Positions 29,523 to 39,436 of a stretch of 64,000 nt of DNA are shown piece after piece; within the stretch, counting starts at the first letter, position 1; each line of letters opens with the position of its first letter. The stretch is from NCBI RefSeq assembly GCF_002873135.1, contig NZ_MCVI01000028.1, positions 1 to 64,000 on the forward strand. Reading direction: 5' to 3'. A program made the position numbers and the translations under genes. The DNA is from Shewanella sp. 10N.286.48.A6 (GTDB lineage: Bacteria > Pseudomonadota > Gammaproteobacteria > Enterobacterales > Shewanellaceae). The notes under the pieces are model-generated. The model saw only the letters and a list, made by a program, of their open reading frames with translations, searched no databases and was not told where the DNA came from.

Positions 29523-30389
29523 ATGAATAACACAATTTCTGAATTGCATATAAGCACCACAAGATGGCGAACTTTGGCTAACTCATTGGCCATGTCATTG
29601 GCGCTGTCATCTAAGTCAGTGGCTATGTCATTGGTGATGCTCGCCATACTGTATGCGGCAGCTGCTAGTGATGCATTGGCCAATGAAGCCATCGTCAAAG
29701 ATGCCCTTGCTAGTGAATCTCTTGCTAATGAAACAGACCAGCAATGCAGCCGTAATGCTCATTACAGCATTTATCTTAATGGGATACACACTGGCGAAAT
29801 GACCAGAACTGAGCATTGGCAAGGCAAATCAGCGGTAGTAACGTCAAACAGTGAAGCCAGTATTTTAGGCATTGGCACCCAATATCAGCAGCGGGCAGAA
29901 CTGTCTTGGTCTGATGCAACTAATGAATGGTTAACGGATGAGTTTCATCAACAAGTGTCAGGATTTCGCTCACGGGATATGCAAGTCACTTTTGATGACG
30001 CAGGGCGACAGTCGCGGGTCGATATTGATGGCGATGTGGATACCTATGTGTCAAAAGAACTCCCTTTGCGTGATGTGGATACTTTGGCCATTCAAATTCG
30101 TGAGCATTTAATACAGGGCCGACAGCAATTTGCCTTAGCCAGGCAAGCATCAGATGGCATCGAGCCCTACCAGTTTTATGTGCAGCAAAAGCAAACGGTT
30201 ACACTTGCACCTTGGGGGGAGTTAACCTTGATCCCCGTGGAGCAAACTGGCGATGAAGATGTCACCTACTATTTTGCTGCAGATATGGATTATCAACTGA
30301 TTAAAGCGCGCTATCACGGCATTATCCTCAAAGGGTTAATTGAACTCGACAGCTACTCTTCATCGTGCGAACCAAGCTCTGTTAAATAA
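29523..30389 (+). CDS. DUF3108-domain periplasmic protein
   Basis: 288 residues. The mature part (about 75 onward) matches DUF3108: HYSIYLNGIHTGEMTRTEHW, FYVQQKQTVTLAPWGELTLIPVEQ. Such proteins are exported and of unknown role. The N terminus is odd: a Leu/Ala/Met/Ser-rich stretch coded by imperfect DNA repeats (LAMSLALSS, VAMSLVMLA), then SDALANE and DALASESLANE. The true start may be an inner ATG that still gives a signal peptide. Likely cotranscribed with the barrel protein before it. Confidence 0.78.
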   Translation: MNNTISELHISTTRWRTLANSLAMSLALSSKSVAMSLVMLAILYAAAASDALANEAIVKDALASESLANETDQQCSRNAHYSIYLNGIHTGEMTRTEHWQGKSAVVTSNSEASILGIGTQYQQRAELSWSDATNEWLTDEFHQQVSGFRSRDMQVTFDDAGRQSRVDIDGDVDTYVSKELPLRDVDTLAIQIREHLIQGRQQFALARQASDGIEPYQFYVQQKQTVTLAPWGELTLIPVEQTGDEDVTYYFAADMDYQLIKARYHGIILKGLIELDSYSSSCEPSSVK

Positions 30390-30820
30390 CGCCAATTCAC
30401 AGCATTAAAATCGTTATTTTTGACTATTTTTATGGCAAAAAATAATTTGTGATGGCTGTTATCGGCCTCACAAAACGATTCTCGCAAACTCAGATAATTC
30501 ATCTCAAGCATTAGCCAATGCTAAGTAAACCCAGACTCTATTCGTCGTTAACGCTGGGTAATCCCTAGCCGACGTAGTGATAGTTCGTTAATAGCAACAA
30601 TCACTATTACTCTATTTAGGGATATTGAATGCTGTTTTTGTGGTTGCCGGAGGACAATTGTTACGGGCTGACCTGGTCAAATCTGGCTATGTATCAGCCG
30701 CTTATTTGTATCAATTTGTTGATAAGTGTGCGTTTAATCACAAAATCGTTCCATGTTATGGCTAAATAGATATACTACAAAAGGGCTATTTAACGAACGT
30801 TTAATATGGATTGTTTGCAA
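30390..30820. other. Intergenic region before the TPR-GGDEF gene
   Basis: About 430 bp. The only coding candidate is a 46-codon ORF at 30629-30769 (MLFLWLPEDN...) preceded by TTAGGGAT; it has no recognisable family and I do not call it a gene. No terminator is seen after the DUF3108 gene. Confidence 0.35.
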
Positions 30821-32686
30821 ATGAGAAGATTTATCCCATGGCTGTGCAGTATGCTTTTTTTAGCAAGCTTGAGTGCTGTTGCCAATGATGCTTTCCTCAA
30901 ATTAGAACAATCAATTAAAGGGCTTTCTGCTGCAGAATCGATTGCGTTATTAGACCAATTTGATCTTACAGGCAGCAACTTTGATGCTGAATCTCAAGCA
31001 AAGTATTATTTTGTTTATGGCCAGCAGTACGAAAAAACTCGCCAGTTGGAATTAGCTATAGCCAGTTATGATAAAGGTATCGCGCTGGTTAGCTCTTTGG
31101 CGGTGACTGATATCTTAATTGATAGCTACTTAGAGCGCTCCTTTGCTAAATATCTCCAAACTAACGATCCTGCGGTTTACTGTGAAGATAGAACACTTGC
31201 CCTCCATTATGCTCGTCAGCATAACAACTCAGAATTACTCGCTAAGACATTAACTCAAAATGCTTTTTGTTATACAGAGCCTACTACGGTTCAACAGGGC
31301 ATTGATTTATTAAGCGAAGCGCTGACAGTCGTTGATAAAAGTAGCGCGCTAAACTTGAACCGTAAAGCTTTGATTTATAATGCGACAGGTAATCTTTATC
31401 GGCGTGTGGGATTACATCAACAAGGGTATGAAAACTTTGAAAAAGCCTACCTGACTTGGCAGCGTATTAATGACAAAGAAGACATGTTCAATATGCAACA
31501 CAATATGCTTAGCGAGGCATTAAAGCTAGGGGATTGGGATAAAGCTCAGAAAAGCCTGACGGTGCAGTTCACTTTGGCCAATGAAGCTAAAGATTACAAA
31601 GATTTATTATTTTTCGCGCATCTAAATACCGGCCGCGTGGCGCTAAGAATGAATGATTTTCCCCTTGCTATTGAGCATTTAGAAAAAGCGGTTGCATTAC
31701 ACCACACTTCCAAAGAAAGTTATTTTAAAACCAGCAATTACTTATATCTGGCGTTAGCTTATTTAAGAATTGGTGATGCAGTAAAAGCGGCTGAAATGGC
31801 GCGCGCATTTAAACAAGATAAAAGTTTTAGCCAGAACCAGCAAAGCATGATTTTACAGGCGGATGCCATCATTGCGATGGATGAGGGCAATGCCATAGCA
31901 GCTGTGAATACCTTGTTGAATGTCATTGATTTAGAAAGGGAGGCGCATCAAAGCGTCATTAACAACCAAGTGATCGGTGCTGCACTGGATCATAATGCCA
32001 GCTTGGCAAATTTTGAAAATCAGTTACTGGCGAATAGGCTTGCTATCCATGAACTCAACTTGGCGGCGGTTGAAGATAAAGAGCGAATTAATAAGCTTAA
32101 TTTAATGTTATTTCTTGTATCTGCAGTGGTGTTATTGGCATTGATTATTTTCCTATTACTCTCTCGGCGTTCATTAAAGGTTCGTGCAGAAATCGACTTC
32201 CTTACTGGGCTTTGTAATCGTGGCCAAACCTTTACCCAAGGCCAGATCCTAGTAGAAAAAGCGGCTAAAAAACAACAGTCTTTGGCAGTGATCCTGTTTG
32301 ATATTGATAACTTCAAAACCATTAATGACACTTATGGACATCATGTAGGCGATCTCGCCCTAAAATCGCTGTCAAAAAGAGCAAAAGCGTTACTCAAAAA
32401 CAGTGACTTGATAGGTAGGATCGGCGGTGAAGAGTTTTTGATAGTGTTACCCAATACTAATATGGATCAAGCCTTTGCGATATCAGAGCGTTTGCGTCAC
32501 GGCATAGCATCTCGAGCGTTTCACTTTGACAATATTAGTCTTGATTTAACGGTGAGCATGGGAGTGGTAAATAATATTGATAGCACTAAGTCATTATTTG
32601 ATTTAGCAAAAATAGCAGATGAAGCACTGTACCGAGCTAAATATGCAGGTAAAAATAAAGTGCACCTTGCTGCTGAGTGCGCATAA
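30821..32686 (+). CDS. Membrane diguanylate cyclase with periplasmic TPR domain
   Basis: 621 residues from ATG 30821 (ATG 30806 is possible). Order: signal peptide (PWLCSMLFLASLSAVA), TPR-like repeats over about 30-400 on the outside, one membrane helix at about 427-447, then a GGDEF domain. The active-site motif is GGEEF at 535-539 in a good context (RIGGEEFLIVLP), and FDIDNFKTINDTYGH is present, so it should make c-di-GMP. The inhibitory RxxD site reads KNSD and lacks its Arg, so product inhibition may be lost. Signal sensed by the TPR part unknown. Confidence 0.9.
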   Translation: MRRFIPWLCSMLFLASLSAVANDAFLKLEQSIKGLSAAESIALLDQFDLTGSNFDAESQAKYYFVYGQQYEKTRQLELAIASYDKGIALVSSLAVTDILIDSYLERSFAKYLQTNDPAVYCEDRTLALHYARQHNNSELLAKTLTQNAFCYTEPTTVQQGIDLLSEALTVVDKSSALNLNRKALIYNATGNLYRRVGLHQQGYENFEKAYLTWQRINDKEDMFNMQHNMLSEALKLGDWDKAQKSLTVQFTLANEAKDYKDLLFFAHLNTGRVALRMNDFPLAIEHLEKAVALHHTSKESYFKTSNYLYLALAYLRIGDAVKAAEMARAFKQDKSFSQNQQSMILQADAIIAMDEGNAIAAVNTLLNVIDLEREAHQSVINNQVIGAALDHNASLANFENQLLANRLAIHELNLAAVEDKERINKLNLMLFLVSAVVLLALIIFLLLSRRSLKVRAEIDFLTGLCNRGQTFTQGQILVEKAAKKQQSLAVILFDIDNFKTINDTYGHHVGDLALKSLSKRAKALLKNSDLIGRIGGEEFLIVLPNTNMDQAFAISERLRHGIASRAFHFDNISLDLTVSMGVVNNIDSTKSLFDLAKIADEALYRAKYAGKNKVHLAAECA

Positions 32687-32755
32687 CCCTTACCAAAAAC
32701 AGCTTGGCTAATGCAGTCCTATTAGCAAGTGTAATTAGCTAACCTTTAACGCTCT

Positions 32756-32784
32756 CTTTGCACCGTAATGGTGCAAAGTTTGTT
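32756..32784 (+). terminator. Terminator of the TPR-GGDEF gene
   Basis: CTTTGCACC and GGTGCAAAG pair over 9 bp around GTAAT and are followed by TTTGTTTC, 70 bases after the stop. Confidence 0.8.
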
Positions 32785-32982
32785 TCAAAATCCTGCATTT
32801 ATGATCCATTTCTGTGTTTTTTTTAATGTGTTCTTTCCCTTCGGATAAATTATTTAATCAATAAATTCAGTGTCTAATGTTTAGTTTCTAACCATTTTAG
32901 TGCAAAGCGCCAAAAGCTGGCATGTAACCTGAAACATTTTTAGGCAGTAGAATAATTGTTTAGGTAATGGAAGGGAATAAAT

Positions 32983-33834
32983 ATGACCACAAGACCGCTA
33001 ATATTTACAGACATGGACGGTACTTTACTTGATCACTTTGATTACAGTTTCTCCAGCGCAATAGCGGTAATTGAAGGATTAAATGAAAAGCAAATTCCTA
33101 TTATCCCTAATACCAGTAAAACGTTTGCCGAAATGGAAAAGTTTCAGCAAACCATTGGTTTTAACTCACCGTTTATTTCAGAAAATGGCGCAGTGATCTA
33201 CATTCCCATTGGTTACTTTGACACTCAGCCTCAAGACACCTTTACCCAAGGGTATTATTGGGTAAAAGAATTTTGTGAGCCAAGAAGCCATTGGTTAACC
33301 TTACTGGAAACCGAGGCCAAAGCATTTACAGAAGATTACCTTGGTTTTTCATCTCTGACAGCCGAAGAGCTTTGTGAGCTAACGGATTTAACCCCAGAAA
33401 AAGCCACTCTGGCCTTGGTAAGGCATTACTCTGAGCCGTTATTGTGGACCGGTGATGACACTCGAAAGCAAGCCTTTATGGCCCATATGAATAGCCTAGG
33501 CGCGAATATGCTCCAAGGCGGGCGTTTCTTACATGTTGGCGGCCATACAGATAAAGGCCGCGCCATGGACTGGTTAGCCCAGCAATATGCCAATGCTTAT
33601 CAAACCAGCGTGCAAACCATTGCCCTCGGTGACAGTGGTAACGACAGCGCCATGCTAGAGGCGGCTGATATTGCCATTCAAATTAAATCTCCCACTCATA
33701 CTTTTCCAAAAATCGATACCACATCAACACCGATTCAAAGTAGCCAATACGGCCCTAAAGGCTGGGCAGAATGCCTAGAAGCTTTGTTTTTAAACCCAAA
33801 TTCTTCAACATCATTGAAGCTTGAGGAGGCATAA
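32983..33834 (+). CDS. HAD phosphatase, mannosyl/glucosyl-3-phosphoglycerate phosphatase family
   Basis: 283 residues. HAD-IIB Cof-type phosphatase of the MPGP/YedP family: motif I FTDMDGTLLD, motif IV GDSGNDSAMLEAAD, and cap-domain HVGGHTDKGRAMDWL. The family removes phosphate from mannosyl- or glucosyl-3-phosphoglycerate. With a GT-A synthase two bases downstream and a GH13 phosphorylase after that, the substrate here is most likely glucosyl-3-phosphoglycerate. A GGAAGGGA ribosome site precedes ATG 32983. First gene of the operon. Confidence 0.88.
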   Translation: MTTRPLIFTDMDGTLLDHFDYSFSSAIAVIEGLNEKQIPIIPNTSKTFAEMEKFQQTIGFNSPFISENGAVIYIPIGYFDTQPQDTFTQGYYWVKEFCEPRSHWLTLLETEAKAFTEDYLGFSSLTAEELCELTDLTPEKATLALVRHYSEPLLWTGDDTRKQAFMAHMNSLGANMLQGGRFLHVGGHTDKGRAMDWLAQQYANAYQTSVQTIALGDSGNDSAMLEAADIAIQIKSPTHTFPKIDTTSTPIQSSQYGPKGWAECLEALFLNPNSSTSLKLEEA

Positions 33835-33835
33835 C

Positions 33836-35056
33836 ATGGCTGATTTTTACCAAAATGGCATAGTGACTACCCTACATAATCTGACCCAGCGTACCCATGA
33901 AGAGATGGAGCAGGACTTACTTAAATTTGCTAAAACGCGGCCGTTAGGGCTGATTTTACCTTCGCTGTATTCAGAGCTAGAGGGTGAAGCCTTACCTGCA
34001 ATTATTAGTAAATTAAAAGACGTGCCTTACTTAAATGAAATTGTGATTGGGCTTGATAGGGCCGATAAAGAGCAATATAAACAGGCGCTGGGTTTTTTTA
34101 ATCAGCTGCCACAACACCATAGAGTACTTTGGAATGACGGCCCCAGACTGCAAGCCCTTGATGCTAAATTAAGTGAGTTGGGCCTTGCGCCGAAAGAGCT
34201 CGGTAAAGGCCGTAACGTTTGGTACTGCATGGGTTATATTTTGGCGTCCGGCAAAACGGAATCAGTGGCACTGCATGATTGCGATATTGTCACCTATGAA
34301 AAATCCCTGCTGGCAAGATTGTTATATCCGGTGGCCAATCCACAGTTTAATTACGAGTTCAGTAAAGGTTTTTATGCCCGCATGTCCAACGGCAAAATTA
34401 ATGGCCGCGTGTCTCGACTATTGGTCACGCCATTGATTAAAGCCTTACAAAGAGTGGTGGGTCATAATGATTATTTAGAATATATGGACAGCTTTCGTTA
34501 TCCATTAGCCGGTGAGTTTTCATTTAGACGTGATGTGTTAAACGATTTACGTATTCCCAGTGATTGGGGCTTAGAGATTGGGGTGCTGAGTGAGATGCAT
34601 CGTAACTATGCTCATAACCGTATTTGTCAGGTGGACATTGCGGATAATTACGATCACAAACATCAGGATTTATCCCTAGATAATGCGGAAGCGGGCTTAT
34701 CAAAAATGTCGATTGATATCACCAAGGCGTTTTATCGTAAATTGGCTACCCAAGGGGAAACCTTTAGTACCGAAGCCTTTAGAACCCTAAAAGCGACCTA
34801 TTATCGTATCGCCCTCGATTATGTGGAAACTTACCATAATGATGCGCTTATGAATGGGCTCACCACCGATATCCATACTGAAGAAAAAGCCGTAGAAATG
34901 TTTGCCCAAAATATTGTGACCGCTGGGCAGCGTTTTCTTGATAACCCAATGGAAACCCCTTTTATGCCAACATGGAGCCGGGTGATCAGCGCTATGCCTG
35001 ATGTGCTTGAGCAGCTCAAAGAAGCGGTAGAGGCTGATAATGCAGAGTTTATGTAA
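33836..35056 (+). CDS. GT-A glycosyltransferase, probable glucosyl-3-phosphoglycerate synthase
   Basis: 406 residues from ATG 33836, two bases after the phosphatase stop, with GGAGG overlapping that gene's end. It fits the GT81-type glucosyl-3-phosphoglycerate synthase pattern: [18 protein letters not shown], metal-binding DCD in [12 protein letters not shown], and [13 protein letters not shown]. It should transfer glucose (or mannose) from a nucleotide sugar to 3-phosphoglycerate. The sugar is inferred from the phosphorylase next door, not proven. Cytoplasmic. Confidence 0.82.
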   Translation: MADFYQNGIVTTLHNLTQRTHEEMEQDLLKFAKTRPLGLILPSLYSELEGEALPAIISKLKDVPYLNEIVIGLDRADKEQYKQALGFFNQLPQHHRVLWNDGPRLQALDAKLSELGLAPKELGKGRNVWYCMGYILASGKTESVALHDCDIVTYEKSLLARLLYPVANPQFNYEFSKGFYARMSNGKINGRVSRLLVTPLIKALQRVVGHNDYLEYMDSFRYPLAGEFSFRRDVLNDLRIPSDWGLEIGVLSEMHRNYAHNRICQVDIADNYDHKHQDLSLDNAEAGLSKMSIDITKAFYRKLATQGETFSTEAFRTLKATYYRIALDYVETYHNDALMNGLTTDIHTEEKAVEMFAQNIVTAGQRFLDNPMETPFMPTWSRVISAMPDVLEQLKEAVEADNAEFM

Positions 35057-35081
35057 TTATGAGTGAGATTTTAGGATACCC

Positions 35082-35100
35082 GCGAGCAGGGCAAGCTCGC
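35082..35100. repeat. REP-like hairpin between operon genes
   Basis: GCGAGC and GCTCGC form a 6-bp GC-rich stem around AGGGCAA. The form recalls enterobacterial and pseudomonad REP elements. It lies between the glycosyltransferase stop and the likely phosphorylase start. Confidence 0.5.
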
Positions 35101-35118
35101 AGGTTTGAAGAGGTCAAA

Positions 35119-36861
35119 ATGGCAGACATTAATGCACTTAAGCAAAAGCTAATTCAGCAGTTAGGTTGTATTTATCAAGATATCACCCTAGATGTGTCAG
35201 TGGATGATCTTGCTGAGCAATTGATTAACACCATGAATATTAATGTCGATTGTGATGAGCCACATCCCTATGCCAATCATTGGTCAGAACAAGATGTCAT
35301 CATGATCACCTATGGCGACAGCATTATTCAAGAAGGGCAAAAACCGTTATCCATTCTCGCTGAGTTTATGGATAACTACCTTGAGTGCATCAATGGGGTG
35401 CATATCTTGCCATTTTTCCCCTACAGCTCGGATGATGGCTTTGCTGTAATTGATTACTCAAGTGTCAATGATGCCTTAGGTGATTGGTCGGATATTGAGT
35501 TAATTGCCAACAAACGCAGATTAATGTCTGATTTAGTGATTAATCACTGCTCTAGCCGTAGCGCGTGGTTTCAAAACTTTATTAAAGGTGAGGGCCTAGG
35601 TCATGATTACTTTTTTACCGCTAAGCCTGAGGATGATTTATCTGCGGTAGTGCGGCCACGGACATCTGATTTACTAAGGCCCACAGATACCGCTAAAGGT
35701 CTGCAGCATGTGTGGTGCACCTTTAGTCATGACCAAGTGGATTTTGACTTTAGAAACCCGCAAGTGCTGCTGGAGTTTGTGAAGATCATCAGACAATACC
35801 TTGATGCAGGTGTGAATATTTTCCGCTTAGATGCAGTGGCGTTTTTATGGAAAATCGTCGGCACTAAATCGATTAATCTAGTGCAAACTCATGAAGTGAT
35901 TAGATTACTACGCACCCTTATTGAGCATGCGCAACATAATGCGGTGGTGATCACCGAAACCAACATACCCAATACCCAAAACCTAACCTATTTTGGTAAT
36001 GCTAACGAAGCCCATTGTATTTATAACTTTTCATTGCCGCCGTTATTGATTAATACCTTGATCACTGGCAGTTGTTTATACCTTAAACGTTGGCAGATGA
36101 GTATGCCGCCCGCGCAGGACGGCACCACTTACTTTAACTTTATTGCCTCCCACGATGGTGTAGGGCTAAGACCTGCTGAAGGCTTATTAGATGAGGATGA
36201 AATTAACACCCTAGTGGAAACCATGGTGTCATTTGGCGGCAAAATATCTAGCCGCACCTCTGAAGAGGGGGAGCAAAAGCCCTATGAAATGAACATTGCT
36301 TTAATTGACGCCTTACAAGGCACAGTGAAAGGTAAAGATGAGTTTGGTTTAGCTCGCTTTAGCTGCGCCCACGCGATTATGCTGGGGCTTGAGGGCATAC
36401 CAGGTATTTATATTCATAGCTTGTTAGGCACTGGCAATGATTATGAAAAGCTAGCCAATACCTCCCATAACCGGGCTATTAACCGTCATCGCTGGGACTA
36501 TGAAGAGCTAAGTCGATTATTGGCCGATGATAATAATCAGCACAGTAAAGTGCTGGCATCATTAACTAAGCTAATTAGTATTCGTACACGGCAGCGAGCA
36601 TTTAACCCTAATGCGACCCAGTTTACGTTGCATTTAGGTTTACAGTTATTTGGTTTCTGGCGTCAAAGCCGTGATAGACGACAAAGTATTTTTTGTATCA
36701 GTAATATTACCGATCAAGTGATGGAGCTGCCGTTGGCTGAACTGAATTTAATTGGCACTGAAACCTGGTTTGATCTCATTGATGGTGAGGTGATTGCAGA
36801 CATTAACGCAGTGATGTTACTTGAGCCCTATCAAACGGTGTGGATCAGTAACGTGGCTTAG
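35119..36861 (+). CDS. GH13_18 sugar phosphorylase, probable glucosylglycerate phosphorylase
   Basis: 580 residues from ATG 35119, which has GAAGAGG upstream; an ATG at 35059 right after the previous stop would read through a hairpin and is less likely. Sucrose-phosphorylase-like GH13: nucleophile Asp238 in FRLDAV, acid/base Glu280 in ITETN, Asp346 in SHDGVG. Characterised relatives phosphorolyse sucrose, sucrose 6'-phosphate or glucosylglycerate. The synthase and phosphatase genes in the same operon make glucosylglycerate the best candidate, giving glucose 1-phosphate and glycerate. Confidence 0.85.
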   Translation: MADINALKQKLIQQLGCIYQDITLDVSVDDLAEQLINTMNINVDCDEPHPYANHWSEQDVIMITYGDSIIQEGQKPLSILAEFMDNYLECINGVHILPFFPYSSDDGFAVIDYSSVNDALGDWSDIELIANKRRLMSDLVINHCSSRSAWFQNFIKGEGLGHDYFFTAKPEDDLSAVVRPRTSDLLRPTDTAKGLQHVWCTFSHDQVDFDFRNPQVLLEFVKIIRQYLDAGVNIFRLDAVAFLWKIVGTKSINLVQTHEVIRLLRTLIEHAQHNAVVITETNIPNTQNLTYFGNANEAHCIYNFSLPPLLINTLITGSCLYLKRWQMSMPPAQDGTTYFNFIASHDGVGLRPAEGLLDEDEINTLVETMVSFGGKISSRTSEEGEQKPYEMNIALIDALQGTVKGKDEFGLARFSCAHAIMLGLEGIPGIYIHSLLGTGNDYEKLANTSHNRAINRHRWDYEELSRLLADDNNQHSKVLASLTKLISIRTRQRAFNPNATQFTLHLGLQLFGFWRQSRDRRQSIFCISNITDQVMELPLAELNLIGTETWFDLIDGEVIADINAVMLLEPYQTVWISNVA

Positions 36862-36902
36862 TGTAAAAACCGCTTAAAAGATAAATTGCTTAAAATCAGC
36901 AA

Positions 36903-36942
36903 CCTAAAGCAAAGGGCTAACCTTGCTTTAGGGTCACTTTTT
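36903..36942 (+). terminator. Terminator of the glucosylglycerate operon
   Basis: CCTAAAGCAA (36903-36912) and TTGCTTTAGG (36923-36932) pair over 10 bp, and GTCACTTTTTAT follows. It separates the operon from the convergent chemoreceptor gene. Confidence 0.7.
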
Positions 36943-36962
36943 ATATCGTTATTTTTTAGCTA

Positions 36963-36999
36963 AAGTGCTGTTATTTCGCTCAAGTGCTGTTATTTCGCT
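36963..36999. repeat. 18-bp direct repeat across the chemoreceptor stop codon
   Basis: AAGTGCTGTTATTTCGCT occurs at 36963-36980 and again at 36982-36999, one base apart. The second copy contains the TAA of the minus-strand chemoreceptor gene; the first is the non-coding duplicate downstream. Confidence 0.85.
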
Positions 37000-38441
37000 A
37001 AAGTATACTGCTTTAAAATACCTTCCAAGCTATTCGAAGAGTCATTTAAATTGGTGGCGAGACTGACCGAGCGCTGGGCACTATCCTTGATGGTTTCTGC
37101 TTGGCCTCGAATATCCCTTAGCTGGCCAGCAATATCTCGCGCTGCCGCACTTTGCTCCTCTGATGAGGTTGCTATTTGGCTACTCATATCAAACACATGG
37201 CTAATAGAGCCAACCATTTGATCCACATCGTTACCGACAGACTCAATGGCATTACGGCCTTTATCTGCCTGCGCCACAATATCGGTGGTGATGTGCGAAA
37301 GAGTATTAGTGTCTTGCTGCAGTCCCTCAATCATGGTTTGAATTTCAACCGTGGCTTGCTGGGTGCGACTGGCTAAGGTGCGCACTTCATCAGCAACCAC
37401 GGCAAAGCCTCGACCTTGCTCACCGGCGCGAGCCGCTTCAATAGCAGCATTTAGGGCTAACAGGTTGGTTTGTTCTGAAATGCTGTTAATGGTGGTGACC
37501 ACAGCGCCGATATTAGCGGCGGCGGTAGATAACTCAGCCACTGAGCTTGAGGCTTCTGAAATTCTGCCTGTTAAGGTGCTAATACGGGTAACGGCTTCAG
37601 TAATTTGCACCTGGCTGTTATTAGCTTGGGCTGAGTTGAGCTGAGTCTGCTCAGAGGTATTCGAGGCATTGTGGGATACTTCCTCAATGGCTGCGGTCAT
37701 TTGCGCCATAGCAACTGATACCGTATCTAAAAAATCATGTTGGTACTGGGTTAACTGCTCACTTTGTTGCGCCTGTTGATTAAACTCAACCGCAGCACCA
37801 GCTAGTGTTTCAGCATTAACTGCAATGGCTGACACCATTTCACTCATATTATCGGCGCTGCGATCAATTTCACGGGCGATTAAACTAAAGTCATCACTGC
37901 CAAAAAAGTTAAGTCGCTGGCTTAAATCGCCATCTGCAAGGCGCTTAATGGCAATATACATATCCCATAAGCCGCCACCAAGGGAGGTCGAAATCCAATA
38001 GCAAATAAGATACAAGGGCAATAAGCTCAACAAGGCCATCATTAACATAGTGCTGGCATCTGACTTGGCTGTGCTTTCGAATTGGGCGACATTAAGGGTG
38101 GTTATTAGGGTTTGATTACCTACAGCTGCGCTAACAGTAATGTTATCGCCGCTGCGTTTGGTGGCGCTCATATAACCGACAGAGGCATTTATTTGTCGGG
38201 CAAAATCAGCCAGTGCATCGCCTGATAAGTTTTGGGCATTGGCACTGTGGGCATAGGCATCAATAGTTGTTTGGGCAAATTGTTGCGATGCCTGATTTAT
38301 GTGGGCCTTATTATTAAAGTAATTTGTCAGTGCAATGGCGGTGGTAAGTAAGGTGACGAGCGAACATACCAGCCAAAATTTACCATTTAGGCTGAGTTTA
38401 ATTAGTACTGCATCGACTTTGCGAAAGCTAATTTGTTTCAT
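36990..38441 (-). CDS. Methyl-accepting chemotaxis protein (short periplasmic domain)
   Basis: 483 residues from ATG 38441, preceded by GAGGATGTAAC. Two membrane helices (about 16-36 and 134-153) frame a small periplasmic domain of about 100 residues with no known sensor fold. A HAMP domain follows (about 155-210), then the signalling domain with the invariant [20 protein letters not shown] hairpin tip. No pentapeptide for CheR is seen at the C terminus (LKQYTLAK). Ligand unknown. Confidence 0.9.
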   Translation of the reverse strand: MKQISFRKVDAVLIKLSLNGKFWLVCSLVTLLTTAIALTNYFNNKAHINQASQQFAQTTIDAYAHSANAQNLSGDALADFARQINASVGYMSATKRSGDNITVSAAVGNQTLITTLNVAQFESTAKSDASTMLMMALLSLLPLYLICYWISTSLGGGLWDMYIAIKRLADGDLSQRLNFFGSDDFSLIAREIDRSADNMSEMVSAIAVNAETLAGAAVEFNQQAQQSEQLTQYQHDFLDTVSVAMAQMTAAIEEVSHNASNTSEQTQLNSAQANNSQVQITEAVTRISTLTGRISEASSSVAELSTAAANIGAVVTTINSISEQTNLLALNAAIEAARAGEQGRGFAVVADEVRTLASRTQQATVEIQTMIEGLQQDTNTLSHITTDIVAQADKGRNAIESVGNDVDQMVGSISHVFDMSSQIATSSEEQSAAARDIAGQLRDIRGQAETIKDSAQRSVSLATNLNDSSNSLEGILKQYTLAK

Positions 38442-38459
38442 GTTACATCCTCGGCGCAA

Positions 38460-38742
38460 GCCATATTCTGGATTTCTTACAAATAAAAAAGAATCGCAAC
38501 GTTATTTGAAGGTGAATAAATTGCGTTTGATCCCAGCATTAAACCATTAGGTTTATGACTTCATTCTCAAAAGAAAGCGCCATACAAATATATCGGCAAT
38601 TGGCGGCAAAAGTTTAATCAAAATGTTGTTTATAGCTGATTGAAAACAGAGGGGGGAAATGGTCGATAAGCTGTAGTGAAGGGGGAATTAAGATCTTATA
38701 TTTATTATGGTTATTTTATCATGGGGTTTTAAAGTCGCTAGT
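38460..38742. other. Intergenic region upstream of the chemoreceptor
   Basis: About 280 bp, AT-rich. It should hold the promoter of the chemoreceptor gene on the minus strand. No gene or repeat seen; the duplicated promoter of the DUF4870 gene begins at 38743. Confidence 0.35.
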
Positions 38743-39019
38743 TTGACTTATTGCCAGCGGCGCTGCTTATATTTTAAACTTAATTTTACTGGTTTACTTT
38801 GTCGCTAGCGGTAATTAGGCCACAAACACAAATACAAATAAAAGTACAAATAGTGAAGGATAACTATTCTAAGCCAGGTATGGATATCGATGACATCCTG
38901 TCAGACCTTCATTGCTGTTTTCATGCACTTTTTTTAATTTTTTAAATACCATTAAACTCATACACCAATCATGTAGCCAGCTTCACAGTGCTCATTGAAT
39001 GTGTATAAAGGAATTATCC
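38743..39019 (+). promoter_or_regulatory. Duplicated promoter and leader, copy A
   Basis: TTGACT at 38743-38748 and TATATT at 38768-38773 form a sigma70-like pair with a 19-bp spacer. The same two boxes with the same spacing occur before the second DUF4870 gene. The leader then carries AAGGATAACTATTCTAAGCC, a 21-codon ORF at 38880-38945 (MDIDDILSDL...), a small stem GGATATC-GAT-GACATCC, and AAAGGAATTATCC before ATG 39020. Confidence 0.7.
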
Positions 39020-39361
39020 ATGAGCCAAGACACGGAATTAGTCATCAATGAAATTACCCAAGATGCGAAAAATATGGCGCGACTATGTTGGGTTGGCACC
39101 TTGTTTTTCGGCTTCATTCCGGCGCTGGTATTGTTGTTTGTGAAACAAGATGATGACTATATCCAAGCACAATCAAAAGAGGCGTTGAATTGGTTTCTCA
39201 CTGGTGTCATTGGTTATAGCATTGGGTTTATGCTTTTCTTTAGCTTAATGGGAGTCATGCTTACTTTAGTATTGGCTATCAGTCATTTGGTCTTTTGTAC
39301 CATAGGCGCTTTAGCCACTTCCAAAGGCGACAGTTTCCGCGTGCCCTTAGCCTGCGATTAA
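39020..39361 (+). CDS. DUF4870-type small membrane protein A
   Basis: 113 residues from ATG 39020. Three to four membrane segments, with QSKEALNW between helices one and two and a closing HLVFCTIGALATSKGDSFRVP, as in the DUF4870/Tic20-like family. About 60% of residues match the protein at 41873-42223, so the two arose by duplication. Ribosome site AAAGGA. Function of the family is unknown; inner-membrane location is certain from hydropathy. Confidence 0.82.
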   Translation: MSQDTELVINEITQDAKNMARLCWVGTLFFGFIPALVLLFVKQDDDYIQAQSKEALNWFLTGVIGYSIGFMLFFSLMGVMLTLVLAISHLVFCTIGALATSKGDSFRVPLACD

Positions 39362-39436
39362 TTAAGTAAACTGAAGTCAAATCCCATGGTGACAGTTTTA
39401 GGGGCTGAAAAATGTATATAGCAGCCACTAGGGCCT

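Noticed and set aside
30629..30769. 46-codon ORF before the GGDEF gene
   Set aside because: It has a weak AGGG upstream but no family, no signal and no conserved context.
35059..35118. Upstream ATG start for the GH13 phosphorylase
   Set aside because: The extra 20 residues read through a GC-rich hairpin and do not resemble the family; GAAGAGG favours 35119.
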